Origin: S5-327 sp965116015
GTDB taxonomy: Bacteria > Chloroflexota > Dehalococcoidia > Lucifugimonadales > Australimonadaceae
Direction: 5' to 3'
NCBI GenBank assembly: GCA_965116015.1
Contig: OZ220477.1
Coordinates: forward strand, 930,001 to 994,000
Length of the DNA stretch: 64,000 nucleotides
Part shown: one piece after another, positions 43,172 through 52,293 of the stretch
How the letters are laid out: every line of letters starts with the position of its first letter
How positions within the stretch are numbered: the stretch's first letter is position 1
Position numbers and translations under genes: made by a program
The notes under the pieces: generated by a model
What the model saw: the letters and a program-made list of their open reading frames with translations, nothing else
Databases searched by the model: none
What the model was told of the DNA's origin: nothing

Positions 43172-43531
43172 GTGCGTGTTCCTTCGTTTCTGCTGCGACG
43201 GCTGTACGTGAAGGGGAGCCTGCGGGCGACCGGGGATGGGTTCGCGTTCGACCTGCGCAATCAGCTTGGGGCGGGCTACGCCAAGCGGCTGTTTCCGCTC
43301 TCCCTCGACGGGGTCGAGCTTGATATGGGCGCGACGACGTTCGAGATCGAGGGGAAGCGCGCAGCTTTCGACGCCGTGTCCGAAGCGGCTCCGTTCACGC
43401 TTGCGATGAACAGGACGACGACGATCGCGTACGCAGGGGGAGCGATCGAGCCGGGAGCGCACAAGGTCGGTATGCGGTTCGAGGTCGCGGGGCTGGGCGA
43501 GCTGGCGTTCGATTTCGTCGACGCTCTATAG
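43172..43531 (+). CDS. Small conserved protein, possibly of the DUF6379/C-glycoside deglycosidase beta-subunit type
   Basis: 119 aa from GTG 43172 (TAGGAGC 7 bases upstream). The protein is beta-rich, with LLRRLYVKGSLR, DGVELDMGATTF, PFTLAMNRTTTI and EPGAHKVGMRFEVAGLG. This resembles the beta-subunit-like family linked to C-glycoside cleavage as I recall it, but no alpha subunit lies in the window. Low certainty on function. It sits between an aldolase and an epimerase. Confidence 0.55.
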   Translation: MRVPSFLLRRLYVKGSLRATGDGFAFDLRNQLGAGYAKRLFPLSLDGVELDMGATTFEIEGKRAAFDAVSEAAPFTLAMNRTTTIAYAGGAIEPGAHKVGMRFEVAGLGELAFDFVDAL

Positions 43532-43560
43532 CGATCGGCGGCGGCAGGCTCTCTCCATCT

Positions 43561-44523
43561 ATGGGTATGGGTATGGGCGCGGGAACGACGATGCAGTCTG
43601 TGGCAGTTACGGGATCCTCGGGGTACATCGGCAAGCGTCTGGTGAAGCGGCTGCTGCGCGAGGAGAGCGTTAGGCGCGTCGTGGGCATCGACGTAAGGCC
43701 GTCGGAGTTCGACGACGAGCGGTATGTCCACGCGCAGCTCGACATCCGGGAGCCGCTCGGGGGGGCGCTGGCGGACGCCGGCGTCGAGGCTGTGGCGCAC
43801 CTCGCGTTCGCGATGCGTCAGCCCCGGCGGCGGGAGGAGGGGCGGAGCGTGAACGTGGGGGGAGCGGCGAGCGTGCTCAGCGCGTGCGCGTCGGCGAACG
43901 TGCGGCGTCTCGTTCTGCTGTCGAGCGCGACGGTGTACGGGGCGCGCCCGGACAACCCGGAGGCGCTGACCGAGGATGCGCCGCTGCGTCCGCGGCGCGG
44001 GTTCGCCTACGCCGAGGACAAGGAGCAGTGCGAGGCGTTGTTCCGGGGTTTCGGCGAGCAGCGGCACTCCTGCGATGTGTCGGTTCTGAGGGGGTGCGTG
44101 GCGATGGGGCCGAACGCCGACAACTTCATCACGAACGCGCTCGACAAGCCTGCGCTCATCGGCGTGCGGGGGGCGGATCCTACGATGCAGTTCGTGCACG
44201 AGGATGATCTCGCTGAACTGCTTGCGCGGTTCATTCTCGAACCGCGCCCTGGCGTCTACAACGTGGCCGGGCCGGGGAGCTTGCGGTGGTCGGAGCTGGT
44301 TGCGATGGCGGGCAAGTGCCTGTTCGCCCTGCCCGCTCCACTCGCCTACGGGCTGACCAGCCTCTCGTGGGCCGCGCGAGCGCAAAGCGACTCTCCCGGG
44401 ACGGGACTCGATCTCATTCGGTGGCCCTGGATGGTCAGCACGGCCAAGCTCCGAGGGGAGCTTGGGCACGAGTTCGGCTACACGTCCCGCGAGGCAGTGG
44501 AATCGTGGCTGGCGAGGCGCTGA
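43561..44523 (+). CDS. NAD-dependent epimerase/dehydratase (extended SDR)
   Basis: 320 aa. Nucleotide motif TGSSGYIGKRL, then LSSATVYGARPDN, FAYAEDKEQCE (a Tyr-x-x-x-Lys variant) and FVHEDDLAELL. This is typical of UDP-sugar epimerases, and Tyr and Lys are in place. The start is uncertain. Three tandem ATGGGT-type hexamers (43561 on) code MGMGMG, and the domain really begins at MQSVAVTG (43591). Convergent with the Mo-hydroxylase at 44605. Confidence 0.82.
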   Translation: MGMGMGAGTTMQSVAVTGSSGYIGKRLVKRLLREESVRRVVGIDVRPSEFDDERYVHAQLDIREPLGGALADAGVEAVAHLAFAMRQPRRREEGRSVNVGGAASVLSACASANVRRLVLLSSATVYGARPDNPEALTEDAPLRPRRGFAYAEDKEQCEALFRGFGEQRHSCDVSVLRGCVAMGPNADNFITNALDKPALIGVRGADPTMQFVHEDDLAELLARFILEPRPGVYNVAGPGSLRWSELVAMAGKCLFALPAPLAYGLTSLSWAARAQSDSPGTGLDLIRWPWMVSTAKLRGELGHEFGYTSREAVESWLARR

Positions 44524-44604
44524 GCCCGCGCGGCGCGCCGACGCTTCGCTCACTGCGAGCATCCTGCCTGAGCCTGATGTCGAGGCTGAGCCCGCGCGCC
44601 GGCG

Positions 44605-46797
44605 CTAGCGGGGCGGCTGCAACGCTCTCCAGAGGCGCTCGCTGAGGAGGGGCATATCGACGGCTTGGGGGTTCTCGGCGCCTGCGCGGCTGAGGGCGTC
44701 GACGACGGCGTTGACGACGGCGACGGGGGCTGCGACCGTCGGCAGCTCGCCGATGCCTTTGATGCCGAGAGGATTCGTGGGCGACGGCGTCTGCCGGCTC
44801 GCAAGCTTGAGGTTGGGGATGGAGTCGGCGAGGGGGATGGCGTAGGTCATCAGCGTTGTGGTCTGGGGCAGGCCGGCGTCGGAGTAGATCATGCCCTCGC
44901 TCATCGCCTGGCCGACGCCCTGCGCGATGCCGCCCTGCGCCTGCCCGCGCACGATTACGGGGTTGATCATTGGGCCGCAATCGTGCACTGCAGCGTAGTC
45001 TGCGAGGCGGGCGTCGCCTGTTTCAGCGTCGAGTTCGACTACGGCGACGTGGGCGGCGAAGGCGAACGGGTTGTTCGGGAGCTCGTAGGGCTCCTCGACG
45101 GTAATCCCCTCGGGGGGCGGCTTGCCTGCGGCGAGCTGCTCTCTGGCGCTCAGGAGGGCAAGGTACATAGCGTTGCCGCCGACGGCGAGCCCGCGGCTCG
45201 ATGTTGTGCCTCCGCCTACCGGCAGCGACGCCGTGTCGCCGTGCCGCACTTCGACGCTCTCCGGAGCGATTCCCAGCGTGTCGGCTGCGATCTGCGCGAA
45301 CGAGGTGGCGGTGCCCTGCCCGTGCGGCGAGACGTCGGTGAACACGGTCGTGCGCCCGTCCGGGGCGATGTGGACGCGGGCGACGCTCTTGCGGACGCCC
45401 GCCTTGCCGCCCGACGCTTTGATGACGGCGGCGACGCCGATTCCGGTGCGGCGGGGGCCGGACTCTGCGGCCTGCCGTTCGCGTAGGGCGCGGTAGTCCA
45501 CGAGGTCGAGGGCTTGTTCGAGAGCAGGGGCGAAGTCTCCGGAGTCGTAGGTAAGGCCGGTGGCGGTGGCGTACGGGAAGTTCGCGGGGGGTATGAAGTT
45601 GCGGCGCCGGATCTCGGCGGGGTCGATTCCCAGCTTGCGGGCGGCCTCGTCGATGATGCGCTCGATGGGGACGGCGGCCTCGGGGCCGCCTGCGCCGCGA
45701 TAGGGGCCGGTGGGCGGGCGGTTCGTCGTTACGCCAAGGCACTCCACATCCATAGAGGGGATGACGTAGGGGCCGGCGACGCGCTGCACGGCGTTGCCGA
45801 GCGGGCCGCCGCTCGATGTGAGGAAGTAGGCGCCCAGGTCGGCGATCATACGGACGCGGAGGCCGAGGAGAGTTCCGTCGCGGCGGAGCGCGGCCTGCAC
45901 GTCTGCGGTGAAGCCTCGCCCGTGAGATGCGACTGTGTTCTCGGAGCGTTGCTCCGTCCATTTCACCGGCGCGGCGAGCCGCAGCGCCGCGTAGGCTACG
46001 GCGACCTCTTCCGGCCACACCTCGATCTTGCGTCCGAATCCGCCTCCGACGTCGGGGGTTACGACGCGCACGTCGAGGGATCCGGGCAGCAGCATCTCGA
46101 GGTACGTCTTCACGCGGTGGGGGACTTGCGTTGACGTCCACACCGTGAGTTGTCCGCTCTCGGGGCCGGGGCGGGCGACGACGCCTCTGCACTCCATAGG
46201 CGTCGCGACGAGGCGGGGGACTTCGTAGGAGGCCTCGACGATCTCGCCGGCTTCGGCGAACGCGGCTTCGATGTCTCCGGCTCCGGCGGTTGCGCGCATC
46301 ACGACGTTCGTTCCGATGCGGGGGTGGAGCGGGCTGGCGTCTGCGGCGGCGATGCGCGGATCGAGCAGCGGCGGCAGCGGATCGTAGGCGACGACGATGC
46401 GGTCGCGGGCGTCGTGCGCCTCCGCGCGCGTTCCTGCGACGACCATTGCGACGGGCTGGCCGACGTAGCAGACGCGGTCGACAGCGAGGACGGGGTGCTC
46501 GGGGACGGGGGCTTCGCCCATTCCCTCGCGGCGGATGGCGCCGATCTCGCCGACGACGCCATCGAGGTCGGCGCCGGTGTAGATCGCGGCGACGCCGGGG
46601 GCTGCGAGCGCTTCGGAGACGTCGACGCGGCGCAGGAGCGCGTGGGCTTCCGAGCTGCGGAGGACGACGGCGTGGAGCATACCGTCGAGGGCGATGTCGT
46701 CGACGAACTGGGCGTTGCCGCGGAGGAGGTGCTCGTCTTCGAAGCGAGCAATGGACTGGCCGCGCCAGGGAGCGCGCTCCTGAGGCGAGGCGTCCAC
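44605..46797 (-). CDS. Molybdenum-hydroxylase large subunit (second, cupin-linked)
   Basis: 730 aa. N-terminal Ald_Xan_dh_C domain (FEDEHLLRGNAQFVDDI to about residue 130), then the MoCo-binding domain. Visible in it are VGGGFGRKIEVWPEE, the cofactor loop TGPYRGAGGPEAA and SPHGQGTATSFAQIAADTL. The loop resembles form II CoxL-like enzymes rather than CO dehydrogenase form I. It starts 4 bases after the cupin stop (ATG 46797), so the two are coupled. No small subunits adjacent. Confidence 0.87.
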   Translation of the reverse strand: MDASPQERAPWRGQSIARFEDEHLLRGNAQFVDDIALDGMLHAVVLRSSEAHALLRRVDVSEALAAPGVAAIYTGADLDGVVGEIGAIRREGMGEAPVPEHPVLAVDRVCYVGQPVAMVVAGTRAEAHDARDRIVVAYDPLPPLLDPRIAAADASPLHPRIGTNVVMRATAGAGDIEAAFAEAGEIVEASYEVPRLVATPMECRGVVARPGPESGQLTVWTSTQVPHRVKTYLEMLLPGSLDVRVVTPDVGGGFGRKIEVWPEEVAVAYAALRLAAPVKWTEQRSENTVASHGRGFTADVQAALRRDGTLLGLRVRMIADLGAYFLTSSGGPLGNAVQRVAGPYVIPSMDVECLGVTTNRPPTGPYRGAGGPEAAVPIERIIDEAARKLGIDPAEIRRRNFIPPANFPYATATGLTYDSGDFAPALEQALDLVDYRALRERQAAESGPRRTGIGVAAVIKASGGKAGVRKSVARVHIAPDGRTTVFTDVSPHGQGTATSFAQIAADTLGIAPESVEVRHGDTASLPVGGGTTSSRGLAVGGNAMYLALLSAREQLAAGKPPPEGITVEEPYELPNNPFAFAAHVAVVELDAETGDARLADYAAVHDCGPMINPVIVRGQAQGGIAQGVGQAMSEGMIYSDAGLPQTTTLMTYAIPLADSIPNLKLASRQTPSPTNPLGIKGIGELPTVAAPVAVVNAVVDALSRAGAENPQAVDMPLLSERLWRALQPPR

Positions 46798-46801
46798 GGC
46801 G

Positions 46802-47806
46802 CTACTCGACGGGGAGCGCCGGCGTGTGGACTTGCAGGTAGGTGCCGGGAATCTGCTGCCAGCAGATGAAGCGCAGGTCTTCGTCGTAGGGGTTCAGAGT
46901 TTCGCTCCTGCTGCCGGCGGGGATGCAGGAGAAGTCGCCTGGGGCGACGTTCACGCGCTGCTCGCCGATGATCTCGACGCCCTGCCCTGCGATGTAGTAG
47001 CGCACCGCGTCGCCGGAGGTTTGCGGGGCGCCCTGTTCGGTTCTGGCCGGGACATTCTCCATAAAGAGGTGGAAGGAGTAGATGTCGAAGCCGAGCTCGG
47101 GCGAGATGATGTGGTGGCGTCCGGGGCCCCACTCCATCAGGGGAGCGTCCGCGGCGCGGACGTGGAGGCGCTTCTGCTCGCGGCGGCGCTGCAGTTCGAG
47201 GGCTACGCGTCCGAACGCCATCTGCTCTTCGAGGTAGCGCAGGTAGAGGGGCCACGGTTCGAGCTTGGCGAGTTCGGCGTCGGAGAGGTCGCTCACTTCG
47301 GGGGCTTTGTTGGGGGCTGTGAGGTGGACGAACGGGGTCGCCACCTGGCGGTAGGTGCCGGGGAATTGCTGGGCGGCGAGGAAGACGAGGGGTTCGGGGC
47401 GGGGGTTTTCGGTGCCGTGCCAGACGTTGGCGGGGACGTGACAGAAGTCGCCGACCTCTACGTCGAAGCGGATGTCCTCGATGAGCTCCTGGCCGCCGCC
47501 CTTGATGTAGTGCTTGAGGGCGTCGCCGTGGGTGTGGTAGCGCTCGGAGCCGCCGGCGCGTCCGGATGTGAAGACGTGGAGGTTGTGGATGTTGAAGCCG
47601 AGCTCGGGGCCGACGATGATGCGCTGGTTGGGGCCTGCGCCGTCGACGTTCGCTTCTGCGGCGGGAACGTGGACGCGACCTGCCTTGCGGCGCTTGCTGA
47701 TCGCGAGCGCGGCGCGCCCGAAGTTCACCTGCTTCTCCATATAGAGCGCGTAGAGTTCTTCGGGGGAGAGTTCCGCGAGTTCCTCGGGGCGCAGGTTGTC
47801 GGTCAT
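46802..47806 (-). CDS. Bicupin (gentisate dioxygenase-like fold) with a degenerate second metal site
   Basis: 334 aa made of two cupin halves (about residues 15-165 and 170-330). The first has the His motif RYHTHGDALKHYIKGGG and a Glu/His pair in CHVPANVWHGTEN. The second, in the same position, reads APQTSGDAVRYYIAGQG, so the metal His are lost. Internal duplication with one active half is the simplest reading. Relatives include gentisate and hydroxynaphthoate dioxygenases. Coupled to the second Mo-hydroxylase, suggesting hydroxylation followed by ring cleavage (inference). Confidence 0.82.
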   Translation of the reverse strand: MTDNLRPEELAELSPEELYALYMEKQVNFGRAALAISKRRKAGRVHVPAAEANVDGAGPNQRIIVGPELGFNIHNLHVFTSGRAGGSERYHTHGDALKHYIKGGGQELIEDIRFDVEVGDFCHVPANVWHGTENPRPEPLVFLAAQQFPGTYRQVATPFVHLTAPNKAPEVSDLSDAELAKLEPWPLYLRYLEEQMAFGRVALELQRRREQKRLHVRAADAPLMEWGPGRHHIISPELGFDIYSFHLFMENVPARTEQGAPQTSGDAVRYYIAGQGVEIIGEQRVNVAPGDFSCIPAGSRSETLNPYDEDLRFICWQQIPGTYLQVHTPALPVE

Positions 47807-47960
47807 TCGAGTTCTCCGCGACGCTATCGTCAGGCGGCGTGAGGCTAGGCGTCGCTACGGGGGGCTGTCAACTTCGGGGGCCTCCGAGGGCGCAAGATAG
47901 CGCGAACTGACACGCGAGAGGGCTTGGCAAGGGAGTCGCCGACGGGCAAGATCTCGCGTT

Positions 47961-49630
47961 ATGCCGGAGTTGCAGTTCAAGGGCAAGCAGCATATCTATG
48001 CGCACCATTTGGCTGTGCCCTACCGGCCGCTCGTCCCCGATCCGGGGAGGAGCGTCTTAGCGGCTACCCCCCCCCCCCCCCCACTTCGAGGGTTGAGCTC
48101 GAGTCAGCCGCTGGGCCGCCGCCTGACGGCAATCTCATCATTCACGGGGACAATCTCCATGCGCTGAAGGCGCTGCTTCCGCGCTACGCCGGGCGCGTGA
48201 AGTGCATCTACATCGATCCGCCCTACAACACTGGCAACGAGGGCTGGATCTACAACGATAGCGTCAACAGTCCGCTGATGAGGTCGTGGCTCGACGAGAA
48301 CAAGCCGGTCGACGGCGAGGATCTCGAGCGGCACGACAAGTGGCTGTGCATGATGTGGCCGCGCCTGCATCTGCTGAGGGAGCTGCTGGCCGAGGACGGC
48401 GTCATCTTCGTTTCCATCGACGACAACGAGCAGCATCATCTGCGAATGCTGATGGACGAGGTGTTCGGCGAGGAGAATTTTGTTGCGGAAGTTGCCTGGT
48501 GGTCGAAGTTCACTTTGGCCAACGATTCAAAGCGCGTATCGAGGCAGCACGAATCGATCCTCTCTTATGGCAAGGATTCGGCGAGAGTTGTAGTTAATCT
48601 CCTCCCGCGGACTGCCGAAATGGACTCGTCCTATAAGAACCTGGACAACGACGCCAGGGGGCCGTGGATGGCGACTCCTCTGCACGCCAAGAGCGGGAAT
48701 CCGGAGAATCGCTATGTTATACGGCTTCCAAACGGCGTTGGGTGGAGCGCTCCACCGGGAACATTCCCCAGATATTCGCAGGAGACTTTGCTTGAACTGT
48801 ACCGCGACAACAGGCTCTATTTCGGCAAGAACGGCGACTCGAAACCAATCCGAAAGACGTTTCTCTCTGAAGTCAGGCAAGGGAAAACCGTCGGCTCCCT
48901 TTGGAGCTACGAAGAAGTCGGACACACTGCATCAGCGCGCACGCTCATCAAAACGCTGTTTTCTGATGTAGAAGAGCCCTTTGACAATCCCAAGCCGGTC
49001 GAGCTTGTAGAGCGCATTCTCCGCATAGCGGCTGGCCCCAACGACCTCACTCTTGATTCGTTTGCGGGGAGCGGGACGACGGCGCATGCGACGCTCGCGC
49101 TCAATAGGGAGGACGGGGGGAATCGCAGGTTCATCCTGGTGGAGTGCGAGGACTACGCGGACAGCATCACGGCGGAGCGGGTGCGGCGCGTGATCCGGGG
49201 GGTTCCGGAGTCGAGAGACGCGGCGCTGCGGGAGGGGCTGGGCGGGTCGTTCACGTACTGCGCGCTCGGGGAGCCGATCGACCTCGACGGGATGCTCGCC
49301 GGCGAGTCGCTGCCGTCGTACGAATCGCTGGCGGCGTACCTGCTGCATACGGCGTCGGGGGCGTCGGCGGGGGAGGCGTCGCTGTCGCGTCGGAACGACG
49401 ATGGGCTGTTCTACGAGGGGGCTCAGGATTACTACCTGTTGTATGAGCCGGACGCTGAGTGGCTGCGGAGCGGCGGGGCGATGCTGAACAAGGAGCGGGC
49501 GGAGCGCATCGGGGGGCGCAATCGGAAGGCGGTCGTTTTCGCGGCGGGGAAGTATGTGGGTCAGCGGTCGCTGAGCGATATGGGGATAACGTTCTGTCAG
49601 CTGCCGTACGAGCTGCATCGTCCGGCGTGA
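47961..49630 (+). CDS. mod: Type III restriction-modification methyltransferase, frame-interrupted at a C16 tract
   Basis: DNA adenine methyltransferase of the beta type. From ATG 47961 the conserved N-terminus MPELQFKGKQHIYAHHLAVP is in one frame. The core (NLIIHGDNLHALKALLPRY onward) is in another, separated by the C tract 48067-48082. The catalytic motif DPPYNTGN is at 48215-48238 and the SAM motif FAGSGTTAHA at about 49061-49090. The region between is the target recognition domain. Adding one C (17) or removing two (14) joins the frames to give about 556 aa. As sequenced, translation from 47961 stops at 48167. Alternatively, the in-frame TTG at 47924 starts the core frame now. Stop is 4 bases before the res ATG. 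Confidence 0.88.
48067..48082 (+). repeat. C16 homopolymer tract, candidate phase-variation switch of mod
   Basis: Sixteen consecutive C after ACTA-type bases near codon 36 of mod. Tracts this long are prone to slippage, and one unit change alters the frame of the downstream methyltransferase. Present length places the ATG-initiated N-terminus out of frame with the core. Read error in homopolymers is also common. Confidence 0.75.
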
Positions 49631-49634
49631 GGCG

Positions 49635-52181
49635 ATGCTGGAGCTGAAGGAATATCAGTCGCAGGCGCTCGAGGCGTTCGAGCGGTGGCTGCGGGCGCTG
49701 CAGGATGCGCGGGAGGAGTCTGAGAGGGGGGTCGCTGCGCTGCAGGAGGCGGGGGTGGCCGTTCCGCCGGAAGTTCTCGATTATCCGCGCAAGGCGTGGG
49801 AGCGTCTGCGGACGGCGGGCGGAGCGGCGGCGACGGGAGCGGGGGAGCACGTGGGGCGCACGGACGGCGCGGGGCGTCCTATTCCGCACGTGTGCTTCAA
49901 GGTTCCGACGGGCGGGGGCAAGACGCTGCTGGCGGCGGCGGCGCTGGAGCGGTTGAGTCGTCCGGCGGGGCTGACGCTGTGGATCGCGCCGACGCGAGCG
50001 ATCTATGCGCAGACGAAAGCGGCTCTGTGGAACCGGGAGCATCCGTATCGTCAGATGCTGGAGCGGGCGAGCGGGGGGCGCGTGAAGCTGCTTGAGAAGG
50101 AGACGCGCTTCACGGCGCCGGACGTTAGGAATTATCTGTGCGTGATGCTGCTGATGCTGCCGGCGGCGAACCGGCAGAAGGGCAAGGAGTTTCTGCGGAT
50201 GTTCCGCGACACAGGGCGCTATCCGTCGTTCTTTCCCGATGGGGACGACGCGCTGGGAGATGGCCGTCTGCTCGAAGAGCATCCCGATCTCGAGCGCGCT
50301 TCGGAGAATGGGCCGGTGAAGCAGAGCCTGTTCAACGTGTTCAAGATGCTGCGCCCTGTGGTCGTGCTCGACGAGGCGCACAAGGCGTACGGCAAGACGG
50401 ATCAGGCGAGCGATGAGTTCGTGCAGTCGGTCAACCGGCTCAATCCGCGGATGACGCTCGAGCTGACGGCGACGCCGAACAGGGGCGCCAGCAATCTGCT
50501 CGTCAACATCTCAGGGGCGGCGCTGAGGGACGAGGAGATGATTCGGCTGCCGGTGCAGGTGGAGACGTTCCAGAACGTTGAGTGGCGGCACACGCTCGCA
50601 GCGGCGAAGGAGGAGCTGGACAGGCTGGAGGCGGAGGCGCAGTCGCTGTACGCGAGCGAGGGGCGGTATGTGCGTCCGATCGCGGTCGTGCGCGTCGAGC
50701 GCACGGGGAAGGCTCAGCGCAGAGCGGACTATATCCACGCGGAGGATGTGCGTGAGAGCCTCGTGGCAAACCTGGGAGTTCCGGCGGAGGCCGTGCGCGT
50801 GAAGTCGTCGGAGAACGACGAGCTTGGGGGCGAGGATCTGCTGTCGGAGTTGTCCCCGGTTCGGTGGATCATCACGAGGGCGGCGCTGATGGAGGGGTGG
50901 GATTGCCCGTTCGCGTACGTGCTGGCGCTGCTGGACAACACGCAGTCGCAGAAGGCGCTAACGCAGCTGACGGGTCGGGTGATGCGGATGCCGGAGGCGC
51001 GTCGGACGGGGCGTGCGGCGCTTGATCAGTGCTACGTGTATTGCCATAACGCAAGCGCCGGGGTTGTTGTGGAGCAGGTGAAGGCGGGATTGGAAAAGGA
51101 GGGGCTTACTGATCTTGGGAACGACGTGTGGGGAAAGGGAGCGCAGGAGTTGCAGCGCGTGCGCATCGCTATGAGGCCGGAGTTCCGCGACACGAAGATC
51201 TTCTTGCCGCGAGCGCTGCACCGGGAGGGCGGCGATTGGGTGGAGCTCGACTACGACCGTCACATTCTGCCGGAGGTGGATTGGGGGCTGCTGACGCCGC
51301 ACGATCCACAGGTCGCGCAGCCGGACGGGGCGCGTCGGGAGTCTGCCTCGGTGGATATCGATGAGTTGCCCACGGCGCTCCGCGAGGAGGATGTTCTCGT
51401 GGACAAGACTGTCTCAGTAGCGTGGTTCGCGCGGCGGCTGACGGACATCGTGCCGAATTCGTGGCAGGCGGCGCGTCTGGCGCAGGGGCTCATCGACAGG
51501 ATGCGGGAGGGAGGTCTCAGCGACGACGCTATCTTCGATCAGCGCAGTCGCCAGGCGGCGGCGTTGCGGGAGGAGGTTTTCCGTCAGGCGGACGAGCAGG
51601 CGAAGGCTGTGTTCGAGCGCAAGCTCCGCGAGGAGGCGGTGCGGTTCGATCTGGAGACGCCGGGGGACAACTATCAGCTGTCGGCGAGCTACGAGGTTCC
51701 TGTGGCCGCTGGCGACTCTACGCTTCAGTGGTACGGGCGGCAGCTGCAGCTGAATCTGTACGAGCCGATGTTCAGCCGGTTCTTCGATTCCGACCTGGAG
51801 CGGAAGTTCGCGTTTTATCTCGACAGGGTGAAGGCCCTGTCGTGGTGGCATCGGGTGGCGGCGCGTCAGCGGAACGATTATTACGTGCGGGGGTGGCGGC
51901 GCAGCCGGATCTACCCGGATTTCGTCGCTCTTGCGGAGAAGGAGTACGGGAGGCGCGTTCTGTGCCTGTTCGAGACGAAGGGGGAGCATCTGGCGGACAG
52001 CGACGACACGCGGTACAAGCGCGAGGCGCTGCGGCTGCTCCAGAACGCCTACAACGGGGCGTACCGGCACGGGAGCCTTGTGATCAGGCAGGGGGACGCG
52101 CGGGGCGTGTTCGAGCTTGTGTTCGGCGAAGACGATTTCGCGAAGGCGCTGGGGCCGGTGGGAGGGAGCTCAAGCGCTTGA
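49635..52181 (+). CDS. res: Type III restriction enzyme, Res subunit
   Basis: 848 aa. Walker A in VCFKVPTGGGKTLLA (around residue 82), DEAH-like box VVLDEAHKAY, the helicase motif VI-like QLTGRVMRMP, and a C-terminal PD-(D/E)XK nuclease (PDFVALAE...LFETKGEHL). This is the family's usual order. It acts with Mod to cut unmethylated sites after ATP-dependent translocation. Its start is 4 bases after the mod stop, so Mod and Res are probably coupled. If mod is off, Res alone is not expected to cut, as Type III Res needs Mod for recognition. Confidence 0.92.
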   Translation: MLELKEYQSQALEAFERWLRALQDAREESERGVAALQEAGVAVPPEVLDYPRKAWERLRTAGGAAATGAGEHVGRTDGAGRPIPHVCFKVPTGGGKTLLAAAALERLSRPAGLTLWIAPTRAIYAQTKAALWNREHPYRQMLERASGGRVKLLEKETRFTAPDVRNYLCVMLLMLPAANRQKGKEFLRMFRDTGRYPSFFPDGDDALGDGRLLEEHPDLERASENGPVKQSLFNVFKMLRPVVVLDEAHKAYGKTDQASDEFVQSVNRLNPRMTLELTATPNRGASNLLVNISGAALRDEEMIRLPVQVETFQNVEWRHTLAAAKEELDRLEAEAQSLYASEGRYVRPIAVVRVERTGKAQRRADYIHAEDVRESLVANLGVPAEAVRVKSSENDELGGEDLLSELSPVRWIITRAALMEGWDCPFAYVLALLDNTQSQKALTQLTGRVMRMPEARRTGRAALDQCYVYCHNASAGVVVEQVKAGLEKEGLTDLGNDVWGKGAQELQRVRIAMRPEFRDTKIFLPRALHREGGDWVELDYDRHILPEVDWGLLTPHDPQVAQPDGARRESASVDIDELPTALREEDVLVDKTVSVAWFARRLTDIVPNSWQAARLAQGLIDRMREGGLSDDAIFDQRSRQAAALREEVFRQADEQAKAVFERKLREEAVRFDLETPGDNYQLSASYEVPVAAGDSTLQWYGRQLQLNLYEPMFSRFFDSDLERKFAFYLDRVKALSWWHRVAARQRNDYYVRGWRRSRIYPDFVALAEKEYGRRVLCLFETKGEHLADSDDTRYKREALRLLQNAYNGAYRHGSLVIRQGDARGVFELVFGEDDFAKALGPVGGSSSA

Positions 52182-52255
52182 AGATCGCTCGCTTCCCAGG
52201 GCGCCGGAGCTTGCGGCGCCGCAGGACAAGCTCCCCCCTTCCCTTGGCGCCCCCG

Positions 52256-52284
52256 TTGACACCTCCTTCTCCGCTCTCTAGCAT
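52256..52284 (+). promoter_or_regulatory. Consensus promoter for the class II aldolase pair (near-leaderless)
   Basis: TTGACA (52256-52261), a 17-base spacer and TAGCAT (52279-52284). The ATG at 52294 is 9 bases after the -10, so the leader is at most a few bases. It is the clearest promoter in the window. Confidence 0.7.
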
Positions 52285-52293
52285 CGCCGCGCT

